Positions 1-7,243 of a stretch of DNA of 32,258 nt are shown piece after piece (position 1 is the stretch's first letter; each line of letters begins with the position of its first letter). The stretch is from Clostridium sp. C2-6-12 (lineage in GTDB: Bacteria > Bacillota > Clostridia > Clostridiales > Clostridiaceae), in contig NZ_JAABNP010000047.1 in NCBI RefSeq assembly GCF_009928485.1, positions 1 through 32,258 of the forward strand, given 5' to 3'. The notes below the pieces were generated by a model that saw nothing but the letters and a program-made list of their open reading frames with translations, made no database searches and was not told where the DNA came from. The position numbers were made by a program, and so were the translations under genes.

Positions 1-50
1 GCCCCCATTACGGACTTTCACCGATTAGTACGTGCCCATGCTGGGCACAC
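1..50 (-). mobile_element. 5' end of a group II (group IIC-like) intron, cut by window edge
   Basis: Read on the minus strand from position 50, the sequence starts GTGTGCCCAGCATGGGCAC and continues through GGTGAAAGTCC to GGGGGC at position 1. This matches the conserved start of domain I of bacterial group II introns (GTGYG, then CCCRGCATGGG, then a GTGAAAGTCC-like segment); the Oceanobacillus group IIC intron starts almost the same way. The T-tract of the flagellin terminator lies directly upstream, which is the classic target of group IIC introns. Only about 50 bases are visible, so the ribozyme body, domain V and any reverse transcriptase gene lie off the left edge. The exact splice boundary could be 50 or 52, because GTGTGTG is repetitive. 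Confidence 0.78.
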
Positions 51-52
51 AC

Positions 53-86
53 AAAAAAACTGAATCTCTATAAATAAAGATTCAGT
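53..86 (-). terminator. Rho-independent terminator of the flagellin gene
   Basis: A perfect 9-bp inverted repeat, ACTGAATCT (59-67) and AGATTCAGT (78-86), has a 10-base loop. On the minus strand it is followed by seven T residues (53-59, overlapping the stem base). It lies 35 bases after the flagellin stop codon. The group II intron starts two bases beyond the T-tract. Confidence 0.9.
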
Positions 87-121
87 AATAATAACTATAT
101 ATTAACCTTTTACTATAGTAT

Positions 122-883
122 TTAAACTTTCATTGATAATGCATTTTGCTGCATATTCGCCTGCATTACCATATAACTGTATTGATTTAGTGCATTTTGA
201 GTATTATAGTCTGTAGCTGTCTGTCCATAATTTGTATCAACGATTCTACTCATAGAAGCTATAAGATTGTGGCTAGTTACGTCATTATTCCTAATAACAC
301 TATCTAATCTATTACTGGTAGCTCCAAAATTAGACCTTGCACTGGAAACTTTAGATATTGCATTATCTATACTATTTATACTAAAATTCTTAGTAACATC
401 AAAATCTGCTATTCCTAAGGTTTCTAATGAAGTATCCACCATTTTCATTGATGTTCCAGTTCCTGAAGGATTTGTTGCTAAATTTATATTTGAAGTATTA
501 TCTAAAAGTTTAATAGTATTGAACTCTGTTCCTTTTACTTGATCTGTTATACTATCTTTTATTTGCTGTATTTCATCTTGCATTGCTGCCTTATCTTCAT
601 CAGAATAAGTACCATTTGATGCTTGAATAGATAATTCTCTCATTCTTTGAAGGCTGTCTTCAACTCCACTTAAGCCACCATCTGCTACATTAGTAACACT
701 TTGACCATCTTGTGCATTTCTACTTGCCACCGAATAGCCGTTAGATTGTGATAATAGTTTTTCAGATATTGAAAGACCAGCTGCATCATCTGCTGCTGAA
801 TTAATTCTACGTGCAGTTGACATTCTAAGCATATCCATCTGCAAATTTCTCATTGTTTGAGAGTTATTAATATTTGAAATCAC
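122..883 (-). CDS. Short divergent flagellin
   Basis: Flagellin subunit of 253 residues, predicted to polymerise into the flagellar filament or act as a minor filament protein. The N-terminal D0/D1 signature is clear: RINSAADDAAGLSISEKL at about 26-43, then the conserved helix with QDGQSVTNVADGGL and MRELSIQASNGTYSDEDKA. The C-terminal helix ends MQANMQQNALSMKV, resembling the usual QANQ..(N)VL.LL end. No D2/D3 insert is present. The first helix is about ten residues shorter than in standard flagellins, and the usual KLSSGLRIN reads RMSTARRIN. The start is GTG, fixed by a TAA directly upstream in frame and a strong AAAGGAGGTG site seven bases away. It stands alone downstream of aspS, not in a flagellar cluster, so it may be an accessory paralogue. 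No typical signal peptide is expected, because export is by the flagellar type III system. Confidence 0.9.
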   Translation of the reverse strand: MISNINNSQTMRNLQMDMLRMSTARRINSAADDAAGLSISEKLLSQSNGYSVASRNAQDGQSVTNVADGGLSGVEDSLQRMRELSIQASNGTYSDEDKAAMQDEIQQIKDSITDQVKGTEFNTIKLLDNTSNINLATNPSGTGTSMKMVDTSLETLGIADFDVTKNFSINSIDNAISKVSSARSNFGATSNRLDSVIRNNDVTSHNLIASMSRIVDTNYGQTATDYNTQNALNQYSYMVMQANMQQNALSMKV

Positions 884-923
884 TTAAACCACCTCCTTTA
901 ACTCAGTATATTATCTTAAGAAT

Positions 924-950
924 ATTATACCATAAATTTAAATATGTAAC
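924..950 (-). promoter_or_regulatory. Probable sigma-A promoter of the flagellin gene (extended -10)
   Basis: On the minus strand TATAAT (complement of 924-929) is preceded by TGG, giving an extended -10 element. The -35 is weak: GTTACA (945-950) at 15 bp spacing is the best candidate. I see no sigma-D type element (TAAA plus GCCGATAA), which would be expected for a late flagellar gene. The -10 lies about 40 bases from the GTG start. Confidence 0.5.
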
Positions 951-993
951 ACAAAAAACTGTACTTAATAAATTTTTATCAAGTACAGTTTAA
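951..993 (-). terminator. Terminator of aspS
   Basis: An 11-bp inverted repeat, AAACTGTACTT and AAGTACAGTTT, is followed on the minus strand by a run of T residues (951-957). It lies just after the aspS stop at 999 and separates aspS transcription from the flagellin gene. Confidence 0.88.
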
Positions 994-998
994 TATTA

Positions 999-2792
999 TT
1001 ATTGATTATTTTCTTCTTTAGAAAGTATTGCAATTCCTAGTTCAGTTAATTGTTTTTCATCAGCTACATTTGGAGCTTCACTTAAATAACAATATGCATT
1101 TTGGTTTTTAGGGAATGCAATTACATCTTTAATATTTTCTGTTCCAGCTAGGAACATTATCATTCTATCTAAACCAAATGCTAATCCGCCATGTGGTGGT
1201 GGTCCAAATTTAAATGCTTGTAATAAGAATCCAAATTGATCCCATGCTTTTTCTTGTGTAAAGCCTAATGCTTTAAACATTCTCTCTTGAAGAGCCATAT
1301 CGTGGATTCTTATAGATCCTCCACCTAACTCCTCACCATTTAATACTAAGTCATAAGCCTTAGATCTAACTGCTCCAGGATTAGATTCAATAAATTCTAA
1401 ATCTTCATCCATTGGTGCTGTGAATGGGTGGTGACAAGCTGTGTATCTATCTTCTTCTTCACTGTATTCAAATAATGGGAATTCAGTAATCCATGTAAAG
1501 TTAAATTCATTCTTATCTTTTATTAAATCAAATTGTTTAGCTAATTCTAATCTTAAAGCACCTAAGCTTTGGAATACTACTGAATTTTTATCTGCAACTA
1601 TAAGTATTGCATCTCCAGTTTCAGCATTCATAGTTTTAACAATAGACTCTGTAACCTCGTCAGTTAAGAATTTAGCTATTGAAGATTTAACTCCATCTTC
1701 TTTTAATTGCATCCAAGCAAGACCTTTTGCTTTATAAGTTTTGATAAATTCACCTAACTTATCTAAAGGCTTTCTTCCAAGGTCAGCTCCACCTTTTAAA
1801 CATAAAGCTCTAACAGATCCTCCTGCTTCTATTGCAGATTTAAATACTACAAAGTCTAAATCTTTAACATCTTCAGTTATATCAGTTATTTCCATTCCAA
1901 ATCTTAAATCTGGTTTGTCTGAACCGTATTTTTCCATAGCATCTTTAAATGTCATTCTCTTTATTGGAAGCTTAACATCTACACCTGCTACTTCTTTAAA
2001 TACATGAGCAATCAAGCCTTCATTTACAGCCATTATATCATCTTGCTCTACAAAGCTTAATTCCATATCCACTTGAGTAAATTCTGGTTGTCTGTTTGCT
2101 CTTAAATCTTCATCTCTGAAACATTTAGCAATTTGATAATATCTGTCAAAACCAGATACCATTAATAATTGCTTAAATATTTGAGGTGATTGAGGAAGTG
2201 CATAAAACATTCCTGGATAATTTCTTGAAGGTACTAAGTAATCTCTAGCTCCTTCTGGAGTACTCTTATTTAATATTGGAGTTTCTACATCTAAGAAATT
2301 ATTAGCTTCTAAATAATCACGAATAGCCTTTGTAGTTTTGCTTCTAGTTATGAATATTTTTTGCATATCAGGTCTTCTTAAATCTAAATATCTATATTTT
2401 AATCTGATACTTTCAGCTGCATCTAAATCTTCCTTTATGTATATTGGTGGAGTTTCTGATTCTGAAAGAATCTTTATATCCTCACATTTTAATTCAACAT
2501 AACCAGTTGGCATATTTTCATTTATGCTTTCTCTCTTGACAACTTCACCTGTAACTGCAATACAGTACTCAGGTCTTACAGCCTTTGCTTTTTCAAAAGC
2601 TTCTGCGTTAATTTCTTCACCAAAAACTACCTGCATTATTCCTGTTTTATCTCTTAAGTCAATAAAATCAAGACCTCCAAGCTTTCTATTTCTTTGAACC
2701 CATCCCATTAAAGTAATTTTTTTACCTACATGTTCTTCTCTAGGTTCTCCACACATCATTGTACGTTTTAATCCATTTAAAGATTCACCCAT
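999..2792 (-). CDS. aspS: Aspartate--tRNA ligase
   Basis: Class II aminoacyl-tRNA synthetase of 597 residues that charges tRNA(Asp) in the cytoplasm. An OB-fold anticodon-binding domain occupies about 10-120. The catalytic domain follows, with motif 2 FRDEDLRANRQPEFTQVDME near 225-244 and motif 3 FGLDRM near the C-terminus. The bacterial GAD insertion domain lies between them at about 290-420. The anticodon-domain segment RNRKLGGLDFIDLRD has Leu38 where non-discriminating enzymes usually carry His, which suggests a discriminating AspRS; this is inference from family knowledge. The ATG start has a GGAGGG site at ideal spacing. hisS lies 168 bases upstream, the usual hisS-aspS pairing. No T-box leader is visible. 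Confidence 0.97.
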   Translation of the reverse strand: MGESLNGLKRTMMCGEPREEHVGKKITLMGWVQRNRKLGGLDFIDLRDKTGIMQVVFGEEINAEAFEKAKAVRPEYCIAVTGEVVKRESINENMPTGYVELKCEDIKILSESETPPIYIKEDLDAAESIRLKYRYLDLRRPDMQKIFITRSKTTKAIRDYLEANNFLDVETPILNKSTPEGARDYLVPSRNYPGMFYALPQSPQIFKQLLMVSGFDRYYQIAKCFRDEDLRANRQPEFTQVDMELSFVEQDDIMAVNEGLIAHVFKEVAGVDVKLPIKRMTFKDAMEKYGSDKPDLRFGMEITDITEDVKDLDFVVFKSAIEAGGSVRALCLKGGADLGRKPLDKLGEFIKTYKAKGLAWMQLKEDGVKSSIAKFLTDEVTESIVKTMNAETGDAILIVADKNSVVFQSLGALRLELAKQFDLIKDKNEFNFTWITEFPLFEYSEEEDRYTACHHPFTAPMDEDLEFIESNPGAVRSKAYDLVLNGEELGGGSIRIHDMALQERMFKALGFTQEKAWDQFGFLLQAFKFGPPPHGGLAFGLDRMIMFLAGTENIKDVIAFPKNQNAYCYLSEAPNVADEKQLTELGIAILSKEENNQ

Positions 2793-2810
2793 TACTAACC
2801 CTCCGTTTAT

Positions 2811-2928
2811 CAGTTAAGAATTAACAATTGATTATTAAATGTTAATTCTATATAAATATTATAAATTGGCATACGACTGCACTTATATGCATTAATCATC
2901 AATAGTCAATTCATTTCTAACTTAATTA
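2811..2928. repeat. AT-rich imperfect palindromic intergenic repeat
   Basis: The left part, from AGTTAAGAATTAACAATTGA, is similar to the reverse complement of the right part around 2895-2928 (AGTTAGAAATGAATTGACTA). A smaller perfect inverted repeat, GAATTAACA (2818-2826) and TGTTAATTC (2840-2848), lies in the left arm and would form a hairpin in the aspS leader. Similar TTAACAATTGA-type sequence recurs in neighbouring gaps. It could be a decayed miniature element. Confidence 0.4.
2882..2909 (-). promoter_or_regulatory. Candidate promoter upstream of aspS
   Basis: The minus strand holds TTGACT (complement of 2904-2909), a 16-bp spacer and TATAAG (complement of 2882-2887). It lies inside the palindromic intergenic repeat and about 90 bases upstream of the aspS start. 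The match could be fortuitous in such AT-rich sequence. Confidence 0.4.
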
Positions 2929-2960
2929 ATCTAATAAATACATCAATTCTTTGTTATTAA

Positions 2961-4214
2961 TTATTTAAGAACTTTTGCAATTGCATCTAAATCTTCTAAT
3001 GATACTTCAAAGATTTCTCCATCGCTCATTCTTTTTAAATTAACTTTTTTGTTTGCTAATTCATCTTCACCTAATATTGTTGTGAAGGCTGCACCTATTT
3101 TATTTGCATATTTCATTTCAGCTTTTACGCTTCTTCCCATGTGATTTATTTCACATTTAACACCTAAGGCTCTTAAGTCATTAGCTAATTTAAAGGCATA
3201 TTTACCTTCTGCATCGCCTCTTGCACCTATATATAAATCAAATAGATTTTCTTTTGGAATTTCTATATTTTCTTTTTCTAAAGTCATTATTAGTCTTTCT
3301 ACACCCATACCAAATCCAACAGCAGGCATATCTGGTCCCCCAAGCTCTTCAATAAGCTTATCATATCTTCCACCACCACAAACCGTAAAGTCTGAAGTTA
3401 AGATTTCAAATATTGTTTTAGTATAATAATCTAAACCTCTTACTATACCAGGGTCTACTGTATAAGGAAGCCCTAAAATATCTAAATATTCTTTAACCTT
3501 GTCAAAATGTGTTTCACATTCTTCACACACATATTCTAAAATTGTAGGTGCATTTTTTGTAATTTCATGACATTTCTTTTCTTTACAATCTAAGATTCTC
3601 ATTGGATTCTTTTCAAATCTTGTTTTACATGTTTCACAAAGTCCATCGTAATTATCTGCTAAAAATTTCTTTAAAGCTTCATTATATTTAGGTCTACATT
3701 CTGGACATCCTAAATTATTTATATTTAAACTTAAGCTCTTTAAGCCTAATTCCTTTAAAGTAGCCATAGCAACGGCTATAACTTCTGCATCCATTGAAGC
3801 CGCATTTGAACCAAATACTTCTAACCCGCATTGATGAAATTGTCTAAGTCTTCCCTTTTGAACATTTTCGTATCTAAAGGCTGGTGTAATATAATATAAC
3901 TTTGTTGGTTGAGCTTCATTAAATAATCTATTTTCTACAAAAGCTCTTACTGCTGAAGCAGTTCCTTCTGGTTTTAATGTTATACTTCTATCACCTTTAT
4001 CATTAAAAGTATACATTTCCTTTTGAACTATATCAGTTGTATCACCAACACTTCTTAAAAATAATTCCGTATGTTCAAACATTGGAGTTCTAATTTCTCT
4101 TATTCCATATGTTTTTGCAATTTTCCTAAACACACCTTCTATATACTGCCATTTATACGCATCTTCAGGTAACATATCTTTAGTTCCCTTTGGAGCCTGC
4201 ATTTCCATTGCCAT
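2961..4214 (-). CDS. hisS: Histidine--tRNA ligase
   Basis: Class II synthetase of 417 residues, the usual size for bacterial HisRS, charging tRNA(His) in the cytoplasm. The start APKGTKDMLPED is typical. Motif 2 FRYENVQKGRLRQFHQ lies near 113-128. The histidine-specific signature RGLDYYTKTIFE lies near 259-270 and is followed by CGGGRYD. The C-terminal anticodon-binding domain is complete. A cysteine-rich stretch in the insertion domain (CPEC, CETC, CKEKKC, CEEC) recurs in many firmicute HisRS proteins and may bind metal. The ATG is preceded by AAGGAGG. The gap to hemZ (about 200 bases) contains a TTAACAGTTAACAATTGA repeat copy but no T-box. Confidence 0.97.
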   Translation of the reverse strand: MAMEMQAPKGTKDMLPEDAYKWQYIEGVFRKIAKTYGIREIRTPMFEHTELFLRSVGDTTDIVQKEMYTFNDKGDRSITLKPEGTASAVRAFVENRLFNEAQPTKLYYITPAFRYENVQKGRLRQFHQCGLEVFGSNAASMDAEVIAVAMATLKELGLKSLSLNINNLGCPECRPKYNEALKKFLADNYDGLCETCKTRFEKNPMRILDCKEKKCHEITKNAPTILEYVCEECETHFDKVKEYLDILGLPYTVDPGIVRGLDYYTKTIFEILTSDFTVCGGGRYDKLIEELGGPDMPAVGFGMGVERLIMTLEKENIEIPKENLFDLYIGARGDAEGKYAFKLANDLRALGVKCEINHMGRSVKAEMKYANKIGAAFTTILGEDELANKKVNLKRMSDGEIFEVSLEDLDAIAKVLK

Positions 4215-4228
4215 AGTCTTAATTTCCT

Positions 4229-4250
4229 CCTTTAAGTCAGTTAACAGTTA
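4229..4250. repeat. Single copy of the TTAACAATTGA-type intergenic repeat
   Basis: A tandem GTTAACAGTTAACAATTGA motif resembles the arms of the repeats at 2811-2928 and 7119-7243. I could not see a convincing second arm here, so it may be a half-element. It lies in the hisS leader, just upstream of the ribosome site. Confidence 0.35.
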
Positions 4251-4412
4251 ACAATTGAAATTTAATCTTTTTCCTTTTAAATTATAACTCTTTTAATTTG
4301 GTTTATTACATATATAATTATATATAAATCATGGATTGTCTCTGCTATTTAAAATTTTGAATTTCTCTCAATCCTAATTTATCAGCTTTCTACCTTTTAA
4401 AAATTTTATACT

Positions 4413-5840
4413 TTATTTATATAAGGTATCTAATAATTCCTTTTTTCTTTCAATCATTTCATCGATTCTTGTTATATATTCATGGAGATCCTTTAAATTA
4501 GGAAATCTCTCAAGTCTATCTTCTTCTAGAAATATTACTTTACTTACAGCTGCTGCACCTAGTGCAATAGTTGTTTGTCTTTCTTCAATCATTTGAATAT
4601 TATAAATACATTCTTTACCTTCTTTAGCATACCCTAAATTCTCTAAATTTCCAACCATATTTTTTTGCCTATACATATAATATGGTAAAAGATCTAATTC
4701 TTCTGCCAATTTTCGGCTTTCTTCATACATTTCTATAATTTCATCCTGAGAGGTAATTTTTATTCCTTTTTTTAGAATAAATTCTTCATACATTCTAGAA
4801 CCTCTCTTTAAGGCTAAACCATGTACAGTAATACTATCAGGCTTTAATTTAATCAACTCATTTTTTGTATTTATCATGTCCATGTGATTTTCACCTGGAA
4901 GTCCTACTATAATGTCCATATTAATATTGTCAAATCCAAGTTCTCTTGCCATATTAAACTTTTCTTTTATATCCTCAGAGGAATGAGTTCTACCTATTAA
5001 TTTTAAAGTCTTATCATTCATTGTTTGTGGATTAATACTAATTCTATCGACCTTGCAAGCCTTCATAGTGTTTAACTTATTATAAGTTAAAGTATCCGGT
5101 CTACCACATTCAACTGTAAATTCTTTAACCTGGCTATTCATAATAAAATTATTGTAAATTTCATTCATAACCAAATTAAATTCTTTATCATCTACTGAAG
5201 TTGGAGTTCCTCCCCCAAAGTATACTGATTCTACATTAAGTTTTTTTTCCTTAACATATTCACTCATACCACGAATTTCTTTTATTAATGCTTGTAAATA
5301 AGGCGTTACCATCTTCTTGTGAACACTTATTGGGTTCGAAGTAAAGGAACAATATAGACATTTAGTTGGACAAAATGCCATTCCTATATAAATAGCCACA
5401 TTATTCTTATGCTTATTAACTATTCTTTCTTCAGCCTTTGCAACATCTATACATAGTTTAGCTTTATCTGCATGGGCTAAATATTGTTCCTTAAATATTT
5501 CTATTACTTCTTGTTCTGTATTTCCTTCTTTAAGTAATTTTAATGCTATTTTAGAAGGTCTGATTCCAATTAAAATTCCCCAAGGATATACATCATTTGT
5601 TATATCTCTTAAGCACAGAAAAAGAAATCTTCTAAGAGATTGTTTAATATCATCTCCTAAAGATTTTTCCTTGCAGTAATCTTTATATTCAAATCGCAAA
5701 GTGTTTTCATCAATATAAAAACTGTACACCGCTTCTTCTTTTTCTACAAATTTAATTTCCTTCATTGAAAAATATACATTAAATAACTGATATACTTCAT
5801 ATCTATACTTTAAATTATTCAAATAAACTTTAATTTCCAT
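4413..5840 (-). CDS. hemZ: Coproporphyrinogen III oxidase-like radical SAM protein, HemZ type
   Basis: Radical SAM enzyme of 475 residues. The cluster-binding motif is CPTKCLYC with cysteines at about 157, 161 and 164, inside an extended CxxxCxxC context. The SAM-binding segment VYFGGGTPTS follows near 207-216. The C-terminal region is of HemN/HemZ type. HemZ proteins are annotated as oxygen-independent coproporphyrinogen III dehydrogenases of haem synthesis, but many clostridial members act in organisms with little haem, so the true substrate is uncertain. The roughly 150-residue N-terminal extension before the cysteine motif is characteristic of HemZ rather than HemN. The start has an AAGGAGA site. 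The position between hisS and the MBL hydrolase fits the usual clostridial order. Confidence 0.85.
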   Translation of the reverse strand: MEIKVYLNNLKYRYEVYQLFNVYFSMKEIKFVEKEEAVYSFYIDENTLRFEYKDYCKEKSLGDDIKQSLRRFLFLCLRDITNDVYPWGILIGIRPSKIALKLLKEGNTEQEVIEIFKEQYLAHADKAKLCIDVAKAEERIVNKHKNNVAIYIGMAFCPTKCLYCSFTSNPISVHKKMVTPYLQALIKEIRGMSEYVKEKKLNVESVYFGGGTPTSVDDKEFNLVMNEIYNNFIMNSQVKEFTVECGRPDTLTYNKLNTMKACKVDRISINPQTMNDKTLKLIGRTHSSEDIKEKFNMARELGFDNINMDIIVGLPGENHMDMINTKNELIKLKPDSITVHGLALKRGSRMYEEFILKKGIKITSQDEIIEMYEESRKLAEELDLLPYYMYRQKNMVGNLENLGYAKEGKECIYNIQMIEERQTTIALGAAAVSKVIFLEEDRLERFPNLKDLHEYITRIDEMIERKKELLDTLYK

Positions 5841-5868
5841 TACTTCTCCTTAATTTCACCGGTCAATC

Positions 5869-5949
5869 AAAGTGAGACAATTTTCAATCAATAATAAAAT
5901 CACCTAAAACCACGTCAGATAATTTTATCATGATTGTTAATTGCCACTT
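5869..5949. repeat. Imperfect inverted repeat of about 80 bp between hemZ and the MBL gene
   Basis: The left arm, starting AAGTGAGACAATTTTCAATC, matches the reverse complement of the right arm, AAGTGGCAATTAACAATCAT, over about 30 bases with several mismatches. ATAATAAAAT-like inner segments also pair. The stretch could fold as one long hairpin and resembles a decayed MITE. It fills nearly the whole intergenic gap. Confidence 0.45.
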
Positions 5950-5961
5950 ATAAATTATCTC

Positions 5962-6558
5962 CTATAAAAACGGATTTCTTCTCTTTTCGTAGCCTATAGT
6001 ACTAGCATCCCCATGACCTGGATAAACTTCTATATCATCACCTAGTGGAAGTAATTTATCTTTTATACTTTGAATAAGCTGTCTTCCATTTCCACCTGGA
6101 AAATCACTTCTTCCAACTGAACCTTGGAATAATGTATCTCCTGTAAAAAGCTTATCTAAAACTAAGAAGCAAAGCCCCCCTGCAGTATGTCCTGGTGTTT
6201 CTATAACTTTTATTTCTTCCTTACCTAAAGTTAAAGTATCCCCTTCTTTTAAATAATCTGAAGCCTTAGGTAATGTACCAAATACATATTCATCCTTTTC
6301 CATATAAGCTTCTTCTATTTTATTAATATAAAACGGAACTTTTAGGTTATTTACTAAACCAATTACACCATCTACATGATCTAAATGTCCATGTGTCAAT
6401 AGAATAAACTTAGGCTTTCCATTTAACTTTTCAATTTCTTTTTCAATTAACTCTGGTTGTCCGCCTGGATCAATAATTGCTAATTCTTTAGTATCTTCAT
6501 CCATTACCAAATAGCAATTTTCCTCATACATTCCTGCTAAAATAGTTTTAATAATCAA
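5962..6558 (-). CDS. MBL-fold metallo-hydrolase, glyoxalase II-like (YqgX type)
   Basis: Cytoplasmic metallo-beta-lactamase-fold hydrolase of 198 residues. Metal ligands are visible: THGHLDH (His56, His58, Asp60, His61), the later His124 in TPGHTAGG, and Asp141 in TGDTLFQGSVGRSD. The last motif is typical of glyoxalase II-like hydrolases, which cleave thioesters such as S-lactoyl adducts. The protein is shorter than full glyoxalase II and lacks its C-terminal substrate domain, so the exact substrate is unknown. The neighbours hemZ and dtd match a conserved clostridial order. The start codon is preceded by an AGGAGG-type site. Confidence 0.88.
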   Translation of the reverse strand: MIIKTILAGMYEENCYLVMDEDTKELAIIDPGGQPELIEKEIEKLNGKPKFILLTHGHLDHVDGVIGLVNNLKVPFYINKIEEAYMEKDEYVFGTLPKASDYLKEGDTLTLGKEEIKVIETPGHTAGGLCFLVLDKLFTGDTLFQGSVGRSDFPGGNGRQLIQSIKDKLLPLGDDIEVYPGHGDASTIGYEKRRNPFL

Positions 6559-6632
6559 CCCAATATCCTCCTTTAAATATTTAAATATTTATATATTACT
6601 ACAACTCTGCATGTAGTAATAGTGAGTAAAAA

Positions 6633-7082
6633 TTAAAAATTTCTTTTACTATCTAATAATATTGTTACAGGTCCGTCATTGTTTATTTGAACCTTCATAT
6701 CAGCACCAAATTCTCCACTTTCAACTTTCAAACCTGAGGTTTTAAGAAGTTCTAAAAACTCTTCATATAGTTTTATAGCTCCTTCTCCCCCTTGTGCCTC
6801 CATAAAATTTGGACGTCTGCCTTTTCTGCAATCCCCATATAAGGTAAATTGTGAAATCACTAATATTTCACCTTTAACATCCAATAGTGATAAGTTCATT
6901 TTATCATTTTCATCTTGAAATACTCTTAAATTAATGACTTTATCTTTTATATATTTTAAATCTTCTAAATTATCATCTTTAGATATGCCTATTAATACAT
7001 TAAATCCTAATCCAATTTCACCAATTATATTACCATCAACTGAAACGCTAGATGAGGTTACTCTTTGAACTACTGCTCTCAT
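6633..7082 (-). CDS. dtd: D-aminoacyl-tRNA deacylase
   Basis: Homochirality proofreading enzyme of 149 residues, which hydrolyses D-aminoacyl-tRNAs (and glycyl-tRNA(Ala)). It starts MRAVVQRVTSSSVSVDG, the typical DTD start. The SQFTLYGDCRKG motif is at 77-88. The Gly-cisPro motif, here NDGPVT at 135-140, forms the chiral selection site. Full length for the family. It lies directly downstream of relA in the usual firmicute arrangement, separated by a palindromic repeat. Very high confidence from end-to-end family resemblance. Confidence 0.96.
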   Translation of the reverse strand: MRAVVQRVTSSSVSVDGNIIGEIGLGFNVLIGISKDDNLEDLKYIKDKVINLRVFQDENDKMNLSLLDVKGEILVISQFTLYGDCRKGRRPNFMEAQGGEGAIKLYEEFLELLKTSGLKVESGEFGADMKVQINNDGPVTILLDSKRNF

Positions 7083-7118
7083 GCTGTCTCACCTCTCTTA
7101 TAATAGTGGCTGTGCCAC

Positions 7119-7243
7119 ATCTAATTAACAACTAATTATGAATAATGAATGATTGAGGTCCATAACCATAGGTTTTCTTTTATTTTTTTAAGCCTTAGGT
7201 TTTTCTTCCTTGAAAATTCATTCTTCATTAACTGTTGACTCTA
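7119..7243. repeat. MITE-like element with imperfect terminal inverted repeats, overlapping the relA stop
   Basis: The left end (7120-7156, AACAACTAATTATGAATAAT and onwards) resembles the reverse complement of the right end (7207-7243, AACAGTTAATGAAGAATGAA and onwards) over about 32 bases. The middle is AT-rich and holds two copies of a TAGGTTTTC-like string. The right arm encodes the last three codons and stop of relA (GTC AAC AGT TAA), so the repeat appears to have supplied the relA C-terminus. No transposase is present. Confidence 0.45.

Noticed and set aside
1..50. The left edge read as rRNA or tRNA sequence
   Set aside because: The GC-rich block does not match 16S, 23S, 5S or a tRNA cloverleaf as I know them, whereas GTGTGCCCAGCATGGG and GTGAAAGTCC fit a group II intron start.
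1441..2007. Plus-strand open frames antisense to aspS, and similar ones under secD, secF, relA and other genes
   Set aside because: They have no ribosome sites or family features and are explained by codon bias of the well-identified minus-strand genes.
2793..4412. Possible T-box riboswitches upstream of aspS and hisS
   Set aside because: Neither leader contains a T-box core such as AGGGTGGNACCGCG or a specifier stem on the minus strand; only palindromic repeats were seen.
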